This document shows positions 16,266 through 25,264 of a stretch of DNA of 64,000 bases, in pieces. The notes below the pieces were generated by a model. The model searched no databases, had not been told where the DNA came from, and was given only the letters and a program-made list of their open reading frames with translations. The DNA is from Rubrivirga sp046845755 (lineage in GTDB: Bacteria > Bacteroidota > Rhodothermia > Rhodothermales > Rubricoccaceae): assembly GCF_046845755.1 (NCBI RefSeq), contig NZ_CP177357.1, positions 4,092,001 to 4,156,000 of the forward strand, written 5' to 3'. Numbering within the stretch: position 1 is the stretch's first letter; every line of letters starts with the position of its first letter. A program made the translations under genes and the position numbers.

Positions 16266-18509
16266 CTAGAACGCCGCGCGGACCGCCAGCCGCACGCTCC
16301 GCCCGGACGCCGGGACGCCGAACGGGCGGTACCGGCTCAGCGGGTCGATGTAGCGCGCGTCGCCGATGTTCTCGACCGCCAGCGTTGGCGTCAGCACAGC
16401 CCCGCCGACCGCCAGCGACGCGGAGACGGAGGCCGACCACACGGCGTACGCGTCCGTCGGGATCTCGTCCGCCAGCTCGGGCCGGTCCTGGGCCGCGACG
16501 AGCGTCGGGCCGACGCGTGCTTCGAGATCGCGGAAGGCGCCGAGCCGCTCGACCTGATACTCGACGGCCACGTCGAGCCGGGCCGGGGGGACGAACGGCA
16601 ACGGGTCGCCGCTGGCCCGCTCGGTCCCGCGCGTCCAGTCGCCGGCGAGGTGGAGGCCGAGCCCGTGCAGCGCGTGCGGGTGCACGTCGACCCGCGCCTC
16701 GACGCCCGCCAGCCGCGCGTCGGTCTGGACGAAGTCGAAGATCTGGAACCCGCTCTCGGGGTCGACCTCGCCGGTCGCCTGCGGCGTGATGTAGGCGTCG
16801 ACGGCGTTGACGAACGCGCCGGCCTCGGCGTAGACGTGGGGCGAGAGGTAGCGGACGACGCCGTCGAGCGCCACGCTCGTCTCGGGCGCGAGCGTCGCCG
16901 TCCCGCGCTCGAACCGGAGCGTCCCCTCGTGGACGCCGTTCCCGAACAGCTCTTGGAGGATCGGCGCCCGGAACGCGCGGCCGAGGTTCGCCGCGACGGA
17001 CAGCCCGCCGCCGACCTCCCAGGCCGCGCCGACGGCCCCGGTCAGGGCCGTGTACGACCGCGTCTGCGCCTCGACGCCCAGGTCGTCGTTCGCCTCCACG
17101 TCGAGCTGGCGTAGGTCGAGCCGGGCGCCGGCGTCGACCGTGACGGGCCCGGCGACGAGCTGCTCGGCGACGTAGACGGCGCCGTTGAGCGTCGTCCCGC
17201 CGGGGATGAGCGCCTCCTCGGCGAGCGTCTCGTTCCGCTGCCACAGGCCGCTGACGCCGACCGTCCCGAACACGCGCCCGATCGGGCGGTGGTGCAAGCG
17301 CGCGTCGGCCGTCGCCGTGGTCAGGCGCAGGAAGAGGGCGGGGTCGTCGGGGCCCAGGTCCTCTTCGTCCTCGAACTCGCGGCGTCGGTTCTGCTGGAGC
17401 GCGACGATGGCCTCGAGCCGGTCCGGGCCGAGCCGCTGGTCGAGCCGCACCGTCGCGCGGTCGTGGGCGACCGTCTGGCGCGGCTTGTCGATGGCGGCGC
17501 GGTCGGCGAGTGTCGCCGGGAGCGCCGCCGCGTCCTCGGCCTCGAACAGACCGATCGTCTGCTGGAACGTGCTCGCACCCGCCTCGACCGTGCCCTGGCC
17601 GACGCGGGCGCCGACCCGGCCCGAGACGGTCCGCGTCTCCAGCGCCGTGTTCGGGATCAGCCCGTCGGGCGTGCGCAGCGCGGCGGCGTCGAGCGCCCCC
17701 GCGCGGACCTCGGCGCCGAGATGGCCGGACCGGACGCCGAGCGCGACCGTGCCCTCGCCCTGCTGCGCCGCCGTCGCCCCGGCGACCGACGCCGCGCCCC
17801 ACGAGCCCTCTTCCCGCGCGAGCAGGCTTGCGGGCGCCGTTTGCACCACGCCGCCGAGCGCATCGGACCCGTAGAGCAAACTCAGCGGACCGCGGACGAC
17901 CTCGATCCGGTCCACGTCGGCCGCGCCGATCTCGGGCCCGTGCTCGTCGCCCCAGCCCTGCCCCTCCTGCCGCACGCCGTCGTTGACGACGAGCACGCGC
18001 TGCGAGGTGAGGCCACGGACGACCGGCTTGGCGATGCCCGGCCCGGTCGCCAGCAGGCGGACGCCCGCGAGCTCGTCGAGCGCCTCGAACGGCGTCGCCC
18101 CGCCGGCCCGGTCGAGCTCGGCCCGGTCGACCACGGCGACGGACTGGGGGACCGAGAGCACGTCGGAGGCCCGCGCCCGCGCCGTCACCGTCACGTCTGG
18201 CGACTCGACGATCGACGGCGCCAGCGCCACGTCGAGCCGCGCCGGGCCCGCGCCGACGGCGACCGTCTGGGTCTGGCTGAGGTAGCCGAGAAAGGAGACG
18301 ACGACGCGCACGTCGCCGCGCGGGAGGCCGAGGAGTTCGAAGGTGCCGTCGGCACCGGTGGCCGCGCCTCGGTCGAGGGCGGGGACTTGGATGGCGGCGC
18401 CCGCGAGCGGGGCGCCGGATTCGGCGTCGACCACGCGGCCGACGAGGGATTGGGCGGAGGCCGCGCCGCCAACCAAGGCGAGCGCGACCGTCAAGAGACG
18501 GAAGACCAT
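16266..18509 (-). CDS. TonB-dependent outer-membrane receptor, probably metal-related
   Basis: 747 residues. Order of domains: signal peptide (MVFRLLTVALALVGGAASAQ), a CarboxypepD_reg-like domain (SLVGRVVDAESGAPLAGAAI to about residue 90), a TonB-box-like acidic segment, then the plug (VPQSVAVVDRAELDRAGG, ending RIEVVRGPLSLLYGSDALGGVV) and the 22-strand barrel ending with aromatic F (RLAVRAAF). The plug words GVRQEGQGWGDEHGPEI match a subset of receptors found with metal-binding partners. The gene is preceded on the same strand by a His/Cys-rich secreted protein (85 bases), so I infer metal acquisition. The specific metal (zinc, copper or other) is not visible. A TATCCG word about 33 bases upstream of the start may be a -10 element. 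Confidence 0.93.
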   Translation of the reverse strand: MVFRLLTVALALVGGAASAQSLVGRVVDAESGAPLAGAAIQVPALDRGAATGADGTFELLGLPRGDVRVVVSFLGYLSQTQTVAVGAGPARLDVALAPSIVESPDVTVTARARASDVLSVPQSVAVVDRAELDRAGGATPFEALDELAGVRLLATGPGIAKPVVRGLTSQRVLVVNDGVRQEGQGWGDEHGPEIGAADVDRIEVVRGPLSLLYGSDALGGVVQTAPASLLAREEGSWGAASVAGATAAQQGEGTVALGVRSGHLGAEVRAGALDAAALRTPDGLIPNTALETRTVSGRVGARVGQGTVEAGASTFQQTIGLFEAEDAAALPATLADRAAIDKPRQTVAHDRATVRLDQRLGPDRLEAIVALQQNRRREFEDEEDLGPDDPALFLRLTTATADARLHHRPIGRVFGTVGVSGLWQRNETLAEEALIPGGTTLNGAVYVAEQLVAGPVTVDAGARLDLRQLDVEANDDLGVEAQTRSYTALTGAVGAAWEVGGGLSVAANLGRAFRAPILQELFGNGVHEGTLRFERGTATLAPETSVALDGVVRYLSPHVYAEAGAFVNAVDAYITPQATGEVDPESGFQIFDFVQTDARLAGVEARVDVHPHALHGLGLHLAGDWTRGTERASGDPLPFVPPARLDVAVEYQVERLGAFRDLEARVGPTLVAAQDRPELADEIPTDAYAVWSASVSASLAVGGAVLTPTLAVENIGDARYIDPLSRYRPFGVPASGRSVRLAVRAAF

Positions 18510-18593
18510 GGGAGCTGTCGCTGGGCCGCAGACGCGCGGCCGGATACCAGAGCCGGCGGAGACCGCCGGGCGAGACCGTCCGCGAGCGCGGAC

Positions 18594-18929
18594 CTAGGCG
18601 ACAGCGGGCGGTCCTCTGGCCGATGCGGCGTCGGCCGCGACGCCGCGGACGGCGGCGTCCGGACCGGGCGGCCGGTCTGTGTCGGCGAGCGCGAGCGTCG
18701 GGGCGTCGGCGAGCGCCGGCGCCGCGTGGTGGCTGGCGCAGACCGCGCAGTCGAGCGCGTGGACGTCCCCGTCGGCACACGGCGCGTGCGCGCCGTCGGT
18801 GCCGTGGTGCGCCGCTTGGTGTTCGCGGCCCTCCGCCCACTCCGCCGCGTGCTCCGCGTGGTGCACCGCCGAGGCGGCCAGGCCGCCGACGAGGGCGAGC
18901 AGCAGGAGCAGGGACGATGGGCGGCGCAT
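18594..18929 (-). CDS. His/Cys-rich secreted small protein upstream of the TonB receptor
   Basis: 111 residues with an N-terminal signal peptide (MRRPSSLLLLLALVGGLAAS). The mature part has a His-rich segment (AVHHAEHAAEWAEGREHQAAHH) and a Cys cluster HALDCAVCASHHAAP, the kind of arrangement seen in small periplasmic proteins that sit next to metal-related TonB receptors in the Bacteroidota (DUF2946 or HYC_CC_PP-like). Metal binding by the CxxC and His residues is inferred, not proven. Start ATG 18929 follows the signal peptide. The gene lies 85 bases upstream of the receptor with no terminator between, so they probably form one transcript. Confidence 0.75.
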   Translation of the reverse strand: MRRPSSLLLLLALVGGLAASAVHHAEHAAEWAEGREHQAAHHGTDGAHAPCADGDVHALDCAVCASHHAAPALADAPTLALADTDRPPGPDAAVRGVAADAASARGPPAVA

Positions 18930-19009
18930 GACGCCCGAACGTACGACCGGGCGCGCACCGTGCCCAGCGCCCGGTGTGACCGCAAGCGGGGCCGTCGGCA
19001 CCGATCCGG

Positions 19010-21322
19010 TCAGCCCGCCCCGTCGCCCTCGGCGGGGCTGAGGTCGAACCCGATGCGCCGCGTGCCGCGCGGGTCCTCCTGCTTGAGCTGCTGGCGCATC
19101 CGCTCGTACTCGCGCTCGACCTCCGCCGTCACGCTCGGGCGCGTGTCGGCCAGGGCCTCGTCGAAGTTGGCGGCCGTCACGGTCTCCGTTTCCAGATCGG
19201 CGCGGAGCGCGACGAGACCGGCCTTCCGGACCAGGTTTTCGAGGTCGGCGCCGGAGTACCGCTCCGTCCGCTCCGCGAGCGCGTCGAGATCGACGTCGTC
19301 GCCGAGCGGCATCTCGGCTGTCTGGATCTCCAGGATGCGGCGGCGGCCCTCGGCGTCGGGCACGGGCACGTAGACGATCTCGTCGAAGCGGCCCGGCCGC
19401 AAGAGCGCCGGGTCGAGCAGCGTCGGCCGGTTCGTCGCGCCGATCACGATCACGCCGTTGAGCTCCTCGAGCCCGTCCATCTCCGCGAGGAGCGTGTTGA
19501 CCACGCGCTCGGTCACGTTCGAGTCGTTCGTGCCGCCGCCGCGCGAGGGTGCGAGCGCGTCGATCTCGTCGATGAAGATGACCGTCGGCGACACCTGGCG
19601 GGCGCGCTTGAACAGCTTCGAGACCTGCTTCTCGGACTCGCCGACCCACTTCGACAGGAGGTCGCTCGACTTCGTCGCGATAAAGTTGGCCTCGGCCTCG
19701 CGCGCGACGGCCTTCGCCAGCAGCGTCTTGCCGTTCCCGGGCGGGCCGAAGAGCAGGAAGCCGCGCGCCTGCCGGATGCCGAGCCGGCGGAACGCCTCGG
19801 GGTGCTTCATGGGCAACTCGATGCCCTCCTGGAGCTGGCGCTTGGTCTCCTCCAGCCCGCCGATGTCGCCCCAGCCGACGGTCGGGACCTGGATCTGGAT
19901 CTCGCGCAGCGCCGACGGCTGGACGCGCCGGATGGCGTCGTCGAAGTCGCCGCTGCGGACGACGAGCTCGTCCAGAATCTCGGCCGGGATCTCGTCCTCG
20001 TCGAGGTCGATGTTGGGCAGCAGACGGCGCAGCGCCGAGATGGCGGCCTCGCGCGCGAGCGCCCCCAGGTCGGCCCCGACGAACCCGTACGTCGTCCGCG
20101 CGAGCTCGACCAGGTCCACGTCCTCGGCGAGGGGCATGCCGCGCGTGTGGATGTCCAGGATCTGGCGGCGGCCGGCCGTGTCCGGCACGCCGATCACGAT
20201 CTCGCGGTCGAACCGGCCCGGCCGGCGGAGCGCCTCGTCGATGGCGTCGGGCCGGTTCGTGGCCCCGATCACGACCACGTTCCCGCGCCCTTCGAGCCCG
20301 TCGAGGAGCGTCAGGAGCTGGGCGACGACGCGGCGCTCGGCCTCGCCGGTCTCGTCGCGCGCCGGGGCGATCGAGTCGAGCTCGTCGATAAAGATGATGG
20401 CCGGCGCGTTGTCGGCGGCCTCCTCGAAGACGGCCCGCAAGCGCTCCTCGGACTCGCCATAGTACCGGCCCATGATCTCGGGCCCGTTGATCACGGAGAA
20501 GTGGGCGTTCGTCTCGTTCGCGACCGCCCGCGCGAGCAGCGTCTTGCCGGTCCCGGGCGGGCCGTAGAGGAGCACGCCCTTGGGCGGGTCGATGCCGAGC
20601 CGGGCGAACAGCTCGGGGTGCTTGAGCGGCAGCTCGATCATCTCGCGGACCTGGTCGACCGTGTCGCCGAGCCCGCCGATGTCGTCGTAGGTGATGCCGA
20701 CCGGCCCCTCGCCCGAGCGCGGCTCCTGGTACTCGGGTAGCAGCTCGATCTCGGTCTGCTCCGTGACCTGGACGATCCCCTTCGGTGAGGTCTTCGTCAC
20801 GATCAGCCGGATCTCCTGCAAGCCGAACGCGCGCTGCTGGCCGAACAGGCGCTGCGCGATCTCGGGCGGCAGCCCGGGTACGCCGTCTTGCGGCCCGGGC
20901 TGGCTGCGATACACGGACGTCGAGACGGTGTCGCCGGAGACGAGCGGCCGACCGAGCAACGTCCGCAACAGCGCTTGGCCGCGCCCCTGGAGCCGCACGC
21001 CCGGCTGGGCCGGCGCCAGCGTCACCTTGGCGGCGGGCTGCACGCGCGCGGCCGACACCTCGACGTGGTCGCCCATCCCGACGCCCGCGTTCGCGCGGAG
21101 CAGGCCGTCGAGCCGGATGATGCCCAGGCCGGCGTCGGCGGAGTACGGGGGGAGCGCGATGGCGGCCGTCGTGCTGGTGCCGTCGAGCTGGACGACGCCG
21201 CCGGGCGCCAGCCCGAGCTCGGCGAGCGCTTCCTGGCTCAGCCGCGCCACGCCCTTGCCCACGTCGGGGTTCTGGGCGCCGGCGACCTGGAGGCGGACGG
21301 TGGAGGTGGAGACTTCGGCCAT
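19010..21322 (-). CDS. CDC48/VAT-like AAA ATPase with two AAA domains
   Basis: 770 residues in CDC48 layout. N-domain (1-195) with double-psi-barrel words VSTSTVRLQVAGA and LAPAQPGVRLQGRGQALLR. D1 domain: Walker A GPPGTGKT at 254-261, pore loop MGRYYGESEERLR, Walker B IIFIDELDSIAP around 309, arginine fingers RRPGRFD. D2 domain: GPPGNGKT at 526-533, pore loop SKWVGESEKQVSKLF, Walker B VIFIDEIDALAP around 581. The C-terminus (EREYERMRQQLKQEDP) is short and lacks a clear HbYX tail. CDC48/VAT enzymes unfold and extract proteins in archaea and eukaryotes; bacterial copies occur in scattered lineages including this phylum. Start ATG 21322 is chosen since the N-domain begins there. The gene is divergent from the PEGA protein gene. 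Confidence 0.95.
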   Translation of the reverse strand: MAEVSTSTVRLQVAGAQNPDVGKGVARLSQEALAELGLAPGGVVQLDGTSTTAAIALPPYSADAGLGIIRLDGLLRANAGVGMGDHVEVSAARVQPAAKVTLAPAQPGVRLQGRGQALLRTLLGRPLVSGDTVSTSVYRSQPGPQDGVPGLPPEIAQRLFGQQRAFGLQEIRLIVTKTSPKGIVQVTEQTEIELLPEYQEPRSGEGPVGITYDDIGGLGDTVDQVREMIELPLKHPELFARLGIDPPKGVLLYGPPGTGKTLLARAVANETNAHFSVINGPEIMGRYYGESEERLRAVFEEAADNAPAIIFIDELDSIAPARDETGEAERRVVAQLLTLLDGLEGRGNVVVIGATNRPDAIDEALRRPGRFDREIVIGVPDTAGRRQILDIHTRGMPLAEDVDLVELARTTYGFVGADLGALAREAAISALRRLLPNIDLDEDEIPAEILDELVVRSGDFDDAIRRVQPSALREIQIQVPTVGWGDIGGLEETKRQLQEGIELPMKHPEAFRRLGIRQARGFLLFGPPGNGKTLLAKAVAREAEANFIATKSSDLLSKWVGESEKQVSKLFKRARQVSPTVIFIDEIDALAPSRGGGTNDSNVTERVVNTLLAEMDGLEELNGVIVIGATNRPTLLDPALLRPGRFDEIVYVPVPDAEGRRRILEIQTAEMPLGDDVDLDALAERTERYSGADLENLVRKAGLVALRADLETETVTAANFDEALADTRPSVTAEVEREYERMRQQLKQEDPRGTRRIGFDLSPAEGDGAG

Positions 21323-21509
21323 GGCTGTCGTGGGGTGCGGCCCGTTCCACCCCGCCGCGCGCGCGGGGTTCGCGCCGGGCGCGGGACTCACACACGCTTC
21401 AGGCTCGGGCGGTGTCGCGCGTGCCGAGCCCCCCGCGCGCGTGCTGGAAAGCGAGCCATGCCGGCGCGCGCGGAGTATTCTCGCGCGCATCGGACCCTAC
21501 AAGAACACG

Positions 21510-22433
21510 ATGACTCGTGCGCCCGTCTGTCCCGGACGCCTGCTCCGCCTGGGCACCCTCTTGCTTGCCGTCGGCGGGGCCCTCGCGCCCTCCGCCCAGG
21601 TCCTCCTCCGCGTCGAGGCCTCGGTCGGCGGCGTCGTGGCTCGCGTCAACGGGCTCTCGATCGGGGCCGTCCCGACGGAGGTCTTGTTGGAGCCGGGGCG
21701 GTACGTCATCGAGGGCACGCGGCCGCAGTTCGAGCCGGCCCGCGTGACGGTCGACGGCGCGCACGGCGACACCCTCGCGGTCCGCCTCGAGATGGTCCGC
21801 TTGCGCGGCGAGGTCGTCGTGGACGGCGTGCCGGACGGCGCCGAGGTGCTGGTCGACGGCGAGCCGATCGGGGGCTCGGCCGCGAGCGCGCCGGTCGGCG
21901 CCGTGACGGTCCGCGTCCGGGTGCCCGGGGCGCACGACGCCGAGGCCCGCGGCGTCGTCGTGGCCGGCGGCACGACAGTGCTGACGTACACGCAAGCGGG
22001 GCGCGACGCGGGCGCGACGCGGATCGGGCTCGCGATCCCCGGCATCGTCCAGATCCGCGACGGCCGGACGGTCCCCGGGCTCCTCTACGCGGGCGGCGTC
22101 GTGGGGGCGCTGGTGCTAACCGCCGCCGTCGACCAGCGGGTGCGCCGGATCGACACCGACCTCGACCGGGCCGTCGCCATCTACGCCGTCGCCACGGGCG
22201 AGGGCGCCATCGCGGCCGCGCGGCGCCAGGCGCTCGCGCTCTACGACGAGGCGGAGGGCGCCCGCTCGGCCCGGACCGCCGCCTTCCTCGTGGCCCTGGG
22301 CGTCCACCTCGTGTCCGCCGCCGACGCCTACGTCATCCACTCCCGACGGCCCACGCTGGAGGTCGGCCGCCGGACCGCCGGCTGGCGCGTCTCGCCTGAG
22401 GGCGCCGGGCTCGTCGCCCGCCTCACCTTGTAG
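21510..22433 (+). CDS. PEGA-domain exported protein
   Basis: 307 residues. Signal peptide MTRAPVCPGRLLRLGTLLLAVG with APSAQ at its end. Two PEGA-like repeats follow: VEASVGGVVARVNGLSIGAV with PTEVLLEPGRYVIEG, and VDGVPDGAEVLVDGEPIGGS with SAPVGAVTVRVRVPGAH. PEGA modules are common in surface or periplasmic proteins and often bind ligands or other proteins. The C-terminal half has two probable transmembrane or hydrophobic segments (VPGLLYAGGVVGALVLTAAV and TAAFLVALGVHLVSAADAYV), ending in a charged region. No enzymatic motif. It begins a row of three same-strand genes, four bases before the next. TATTCT at 21476-21481 (28 bases upstream) is a possible -10 element. Confidence 0.78.
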   Translation: MTRAPVCPGRLLRLGTLLLAVGGALAPSAQVLLRVEASVGGVVARVNGLSIGAVPTEVLLEPGRYVIEGTRPQFEPARVTVDGAHGDTLAVRLEMVRLRGEVVVDGVPDGAEVLVDGEPIGGSAASAPVGAVTVRVRVPGAHDAEARGVVVAGGTTVLTYTQAGRDAGATRIGLAIPGIVQIRDGRTVPGLLYAGGVVGALVLTAAVDQRVRRIDTDLDRAVAIYAVATGEGAIAAARRQALALYDEAEGARSARTAAFLVALGVHLVSAADAYVIHSRRPTLEVGRRTAGWRVSPEGAGLVARLTL

Positions 22434-22437
22434 CCCG

Positions 22438-23763
22438 ATGCCCGTTCCGCTCCGTGTCGCCGCGCTGGCGCTCCTGGCCCTGGCCGCGTGCGACTCCGCC
22501 GACCTCCCCGTCTTCAACAACCCGAGCGACCCCCAGCTCCCCGGCGAGCGCCTCGTCGACCCGCCCGCGTCGATCCAGATCGAGCCTGCGACCCCGACCT
22601 CGCTCGTCCTCCGCTGGACCGATCCGGGCGACGGCGAGGGGTTCGTGGTGTTCGAGGTGATTCGCTCGTGCGACCCGTTCGCCGGGCCGTGCGGGCAGGT
22701 GCGGCTCGGGGAGGTCGGGCCCGCGACGACCTCGTTCGAGGTCACCGGCCTCACCGGGACGGCCGACCGCCGGTTTGCCGTCGCCACGCGCGGCGAGCTG
22801 GGCGGGCGGAGCGCGATCGGCGTGAGCCCCGTCGCGTCGTACTCCGGCGGCGCCGTGGTCGCGGGGGGCGCCGGCGACCGGGGCGTGATCTCCGCCGACG
22901 GGTCGGTCGCCTACGGGACGACGGATGAAGGGGGCGAGGTCATCGTCCACGACCTCGCCAGCGGGGCCCGATCGACGATCGGGGGGTACGGCGAGGTCGT
23001 CGGGCCCATCGGCGCCGACCGGGCGCTCGTGCTCCCGGCGGCGGCGTTCGCCGAGACGGGCACCTTCGCGCGCCCGTACGCCGTCGTGCACCGCTCGACC
23101 GTGGTGGCGACCGGGACGCTGGCGGCGCCGCCCGGCGAGCCCGAGAGCGTGGTTGTGTCGGCCGACGGGCGGCGGGCGGCCGGGACCTTCGCCGCCGACG
23201 GCGGGATCGAGCTTGCGCTGTGGGACCTCGACAGCGGCGGCACGCTGCGCGGCGCTTCGACGGGGCGCCGACTGCGGCCCCAGGACGTGCTGCTCGGCGT
23301 CGTCGGCGACCTCGTCCTCGTCAACCGGATCCTCGACAGCCGGATCGAGGCGGTCGATCTCACCACCGACGCGACGGCGTGGACGGTCGACGGCGTCGCG
23401 GGCCGGGCCGAGGTCGACGGGGCCACGGCGACCGTGCTCGCGTTCCGCTCTCCCCGCACGCTCGTCCCCATCGACGCGGTCTCCGGGGCGGTCGGCGCCG
23501 TCATCCCCGCGAACCCGAACGGGGTCGGGCGGCCCGCCGGGATCGGCCCCGGCCACGTGGTCACGATCGTGTCCGGCGCCAGCCCCGACCTCTTCGTGAC
23601 CTCGCGTGCGACGGGCGAGGTGGTGCGGGTGATCGAGGGCGCGCGGTCCGGCTTCGTCGGCGCCCGCGTGACGGCCGACGCGGTCGTCGTGTTCGCGAAC
23701 GTCGACGGCGGCACGGTCACGCGCGTCCCGTTCGATGGCCGCTGGGGCGCCGTCGCCGAGTAG
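22438..23763 (+). CDS. Lipoprotein with beta-propeller-like repeats
   Basis: 441 residues. Lipoprotein signal MPVPLRVAALALLALAAC, lipobox Cys at residue 18. N-terminal part: PATPTSLVLRWTDPGDGEGF and TTSFEVTGLTGTADRRFAVA, a fibronectin type III-like domain. The rest has repeated strand groups such as VVVSADGRRAAGTFAADGGI and IDAVSGAVGAVIPAN, each of the V-S-x-D-G form seen in WD40/YVTN-type propellers. Probably a surface or periplasmic protein; no catalytic residues identified. Four bases after the PEGA gene, so cotranscribed, and followed by a paralogous protein. Confidence 0.7.
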   Translation: MPVPLRVAALALLALAACDSADLPVFNNPSDPQLPGERLVDPPASIQIEPATPTSLVLRWTDPGDGEGFVVFEVIRSCDPFAGPCGQVRLGEVGPATTSFEVTGLTGTADRRFAVATRGELGGRSAIGVSPVASYSGGAVVAGGAGDRGVISADGSVAYGTTDEGGEVIVHDLASGARSTIGGYGEVVGPIGADRALVLPAAAFAETGTFARPYAVVHRSTVVATGTLAAPPGEPESVVVSADGRRAAGTFAADGGIELALWDLDSGGTLRGASTGRRLRPQDVLLGVVGDLVLVNRILDSRIEAVDLTTDATAWTVDGVAGRAEVDGATATVLAFRSPRTLVPIDAVSGAVGAVIPANPNGVGRPAGIGPGHVVTIVSGASPDLFVTSRATGEVVRVIEGARSGFVGARVTADAVVVFANVDGGTVTRVPFDGRWGAVAE

Positions 23764-23860
23764 TCCCGACGTACCGAGGGCGGGGAGAAACGAGGGCCCT
23801 GGCATCGTGTCGCCGGGTGCACCTCTATGTTTCGGTGTGATTCCGACCGGATCCGCGAGC

Positions 23861-25210
23861 ATGCGTGCCCTCGTGCTCGGCCTCCTGCTCATCGGCTGCG
23901 ACGCGGCGGTCGAGCCGGCGCCGGCCCTCGGGGCCCCCACGTCGTTGGGCGTCGCCAGCGCCACGCCCACGACCGTCACGCTCCGCTGGCGCGCCCCGGA
24001 GGCGCCCGTCGACGGGTTCGAGATCCGGACCGGCTGCACCGCCGCGTGCCCGGCCCTCTACCCCGAGGTGCTGGCGACCGTCGGGCTTGGCTACCTGTCG
24101 TACCGAGTGGAGGGGCTGGTGGATGTCGAGCCGCGCCAGTTCCAGGTGGTGGCCGTCCGCGACGGGGCGCGGGAGGGGAGCGAGGCCGTCCGCGTGGAGT
24201 ACCCCGCCGACGCGCGGCGCTCGGGCCGCCCGCTCCCGGGGCCGGGGCCGGCGTACCTCGCCCACGACGGGGACTATGCGTACCAACCATCCCCACCCGA
24301 CACCACGGTCTGGAAGGTGGACGTCCGCACCGGGGCCGTGGTCCGTCGCTACGACGGGTACGACACCGTGCTCGCGACCATCGCGCGGTACGGGGCGATT
24401 GGGGACGAGGGGGTCTTCGTCTACGCATCCGGGGCGCCGCCCGGGGAAGTCGGGTACGCCGCGTACTTCCTGGAACGCGTCATTCAGCCTGCGGGGTATC
24501 GAATGCCCGACGGCCCCGTCCTCATCGATACGCCCGGCGCCGCTGGACTCGTCGCCGCGCCGGCGCAGCCGTCGGTGCTGATGGCCTCGTCGGAGGTTGC
24601 GGGAGGGCGGCACCTCACAGCCTGGATCCGCCAAGGGGTGGCCACCGGCCCCGACCCGGTGGTCGTCTCCGGCTTCGAGTCGATGCTGCCCATCGGGGTC
24701 ACGTCGGCGACCGGGAGGGCCTTCCTCCTCGATCCCCTCACCGGCCGGCTCCACGGGGTCACGCTCAACGGCGGAGACGCCCCTCCCCAGACGGCCTGGA
24801 CGGTGGAGACCGGCTGGCGCGAGGGCTCGGGCGCGGTGCCACAGTTCTACCAGCGCCGCATCGACCTGGCGTTCACCGCCGGCGGACAGCACCGCGTCGT
24901 CGACGGCCTCGACGGGTCCGGCATCCTCGCGGTCGCGGCGGGCCCGCGCGAGCAGGTCGTCGCCTTCTCGAACGGGTGGGTGGTGGTCTCCGACGGGACC
25001 ACGCTCGCGTTTGTCGATGGGGAGACCGGGGCGCCGTTGCGCCGCATCCCTGAGCAACCCGACGACCTCGACGGACGGCTCGCGAACGAGGGGCGCCACG
25101 TGATCGCCGTGTCGGGCGCCACCGCGACCGTGATCGTCTCGGAGAACGGCGTCCGCTCCGTGCGCCGGTGGGTGCTCGACGCGACGTGGCGCGAGGCCCC
25201 GGCCCAGTAG
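23861..25210 (+). CDS. Lipoprotein paralogous in layout to its upstream neighbour
   Basis: 449 residues. Lipoprotein signal MRALVLGLLLIGC, lipobox Cys at residue 13. It repeats the neighbour's layout: an fnIII-like domain (TSLGVASATPTTVTLRWRAP, then VDGFEIRTGCTAAC) followed by propeller-like strands (VRTGAVVRRYDGYDTVLATI, SGILAVAAGPREQVVAFSNG). The TTVTLRW and S-x-D-G words match those of the upstream gene, so the two probably arose by duplication. No known function. Start ATG 23861 is preferred: an upstream start at 23735 would place the signal peptide internally. A TATGTT word 29 bases upstream may be a -10 element. Confidence 0.7.
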   Translation: MRALVLGLLLIGCDAAVEPAPALGAPTSLGVASATPTTVTLRWRAPEAPVDGFEIRTGCTAACPALYPEVLATVGLGYLSYRVEGLVDVEPRQFQVVAVRDGAREGSEAVRVEYPADARRSGRPLPGPGPAYLAHDGDYAYQPSPPDTTVWKVDVRTGAVVRRYDGYDTVLATIARYGAIGDEGVFVYASGAPPGEVGYAAYFLERVIQPAGYRMPDGPVLIDTPGAAGLVAAPAQPSVLMASSEVAGGRHLTAWIRQGVATGPDPVVVSGFESMLPIGVTSATGRAFLLDPLTGRLHGVTLNGGDAPPQTAWTVETGWREGSGAVPQFYQRRIDLAFTAGGQHRVVDGLDGSGILAVAAGPREQVVAFSNGWVVVSDGTTLAFVDGETGAPLRRIPEQPDDLDGRLANEGRHVIAVSGATATVIVSENGVRSVRRWVLDATWREAPAQ

Positions 25211-25264
25211 CCCCAAGCCGAGGCGGCCCCGGCCCACCTCCGATCCGCCGGCGCCCGCGGCGCG

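Noticed and set aside
16195..18840. 881-residue minus-strand ORF
   Set aside because: Arg/Pro/Gly-rich; it runs in another frame over the TonB receptor and tRNA.
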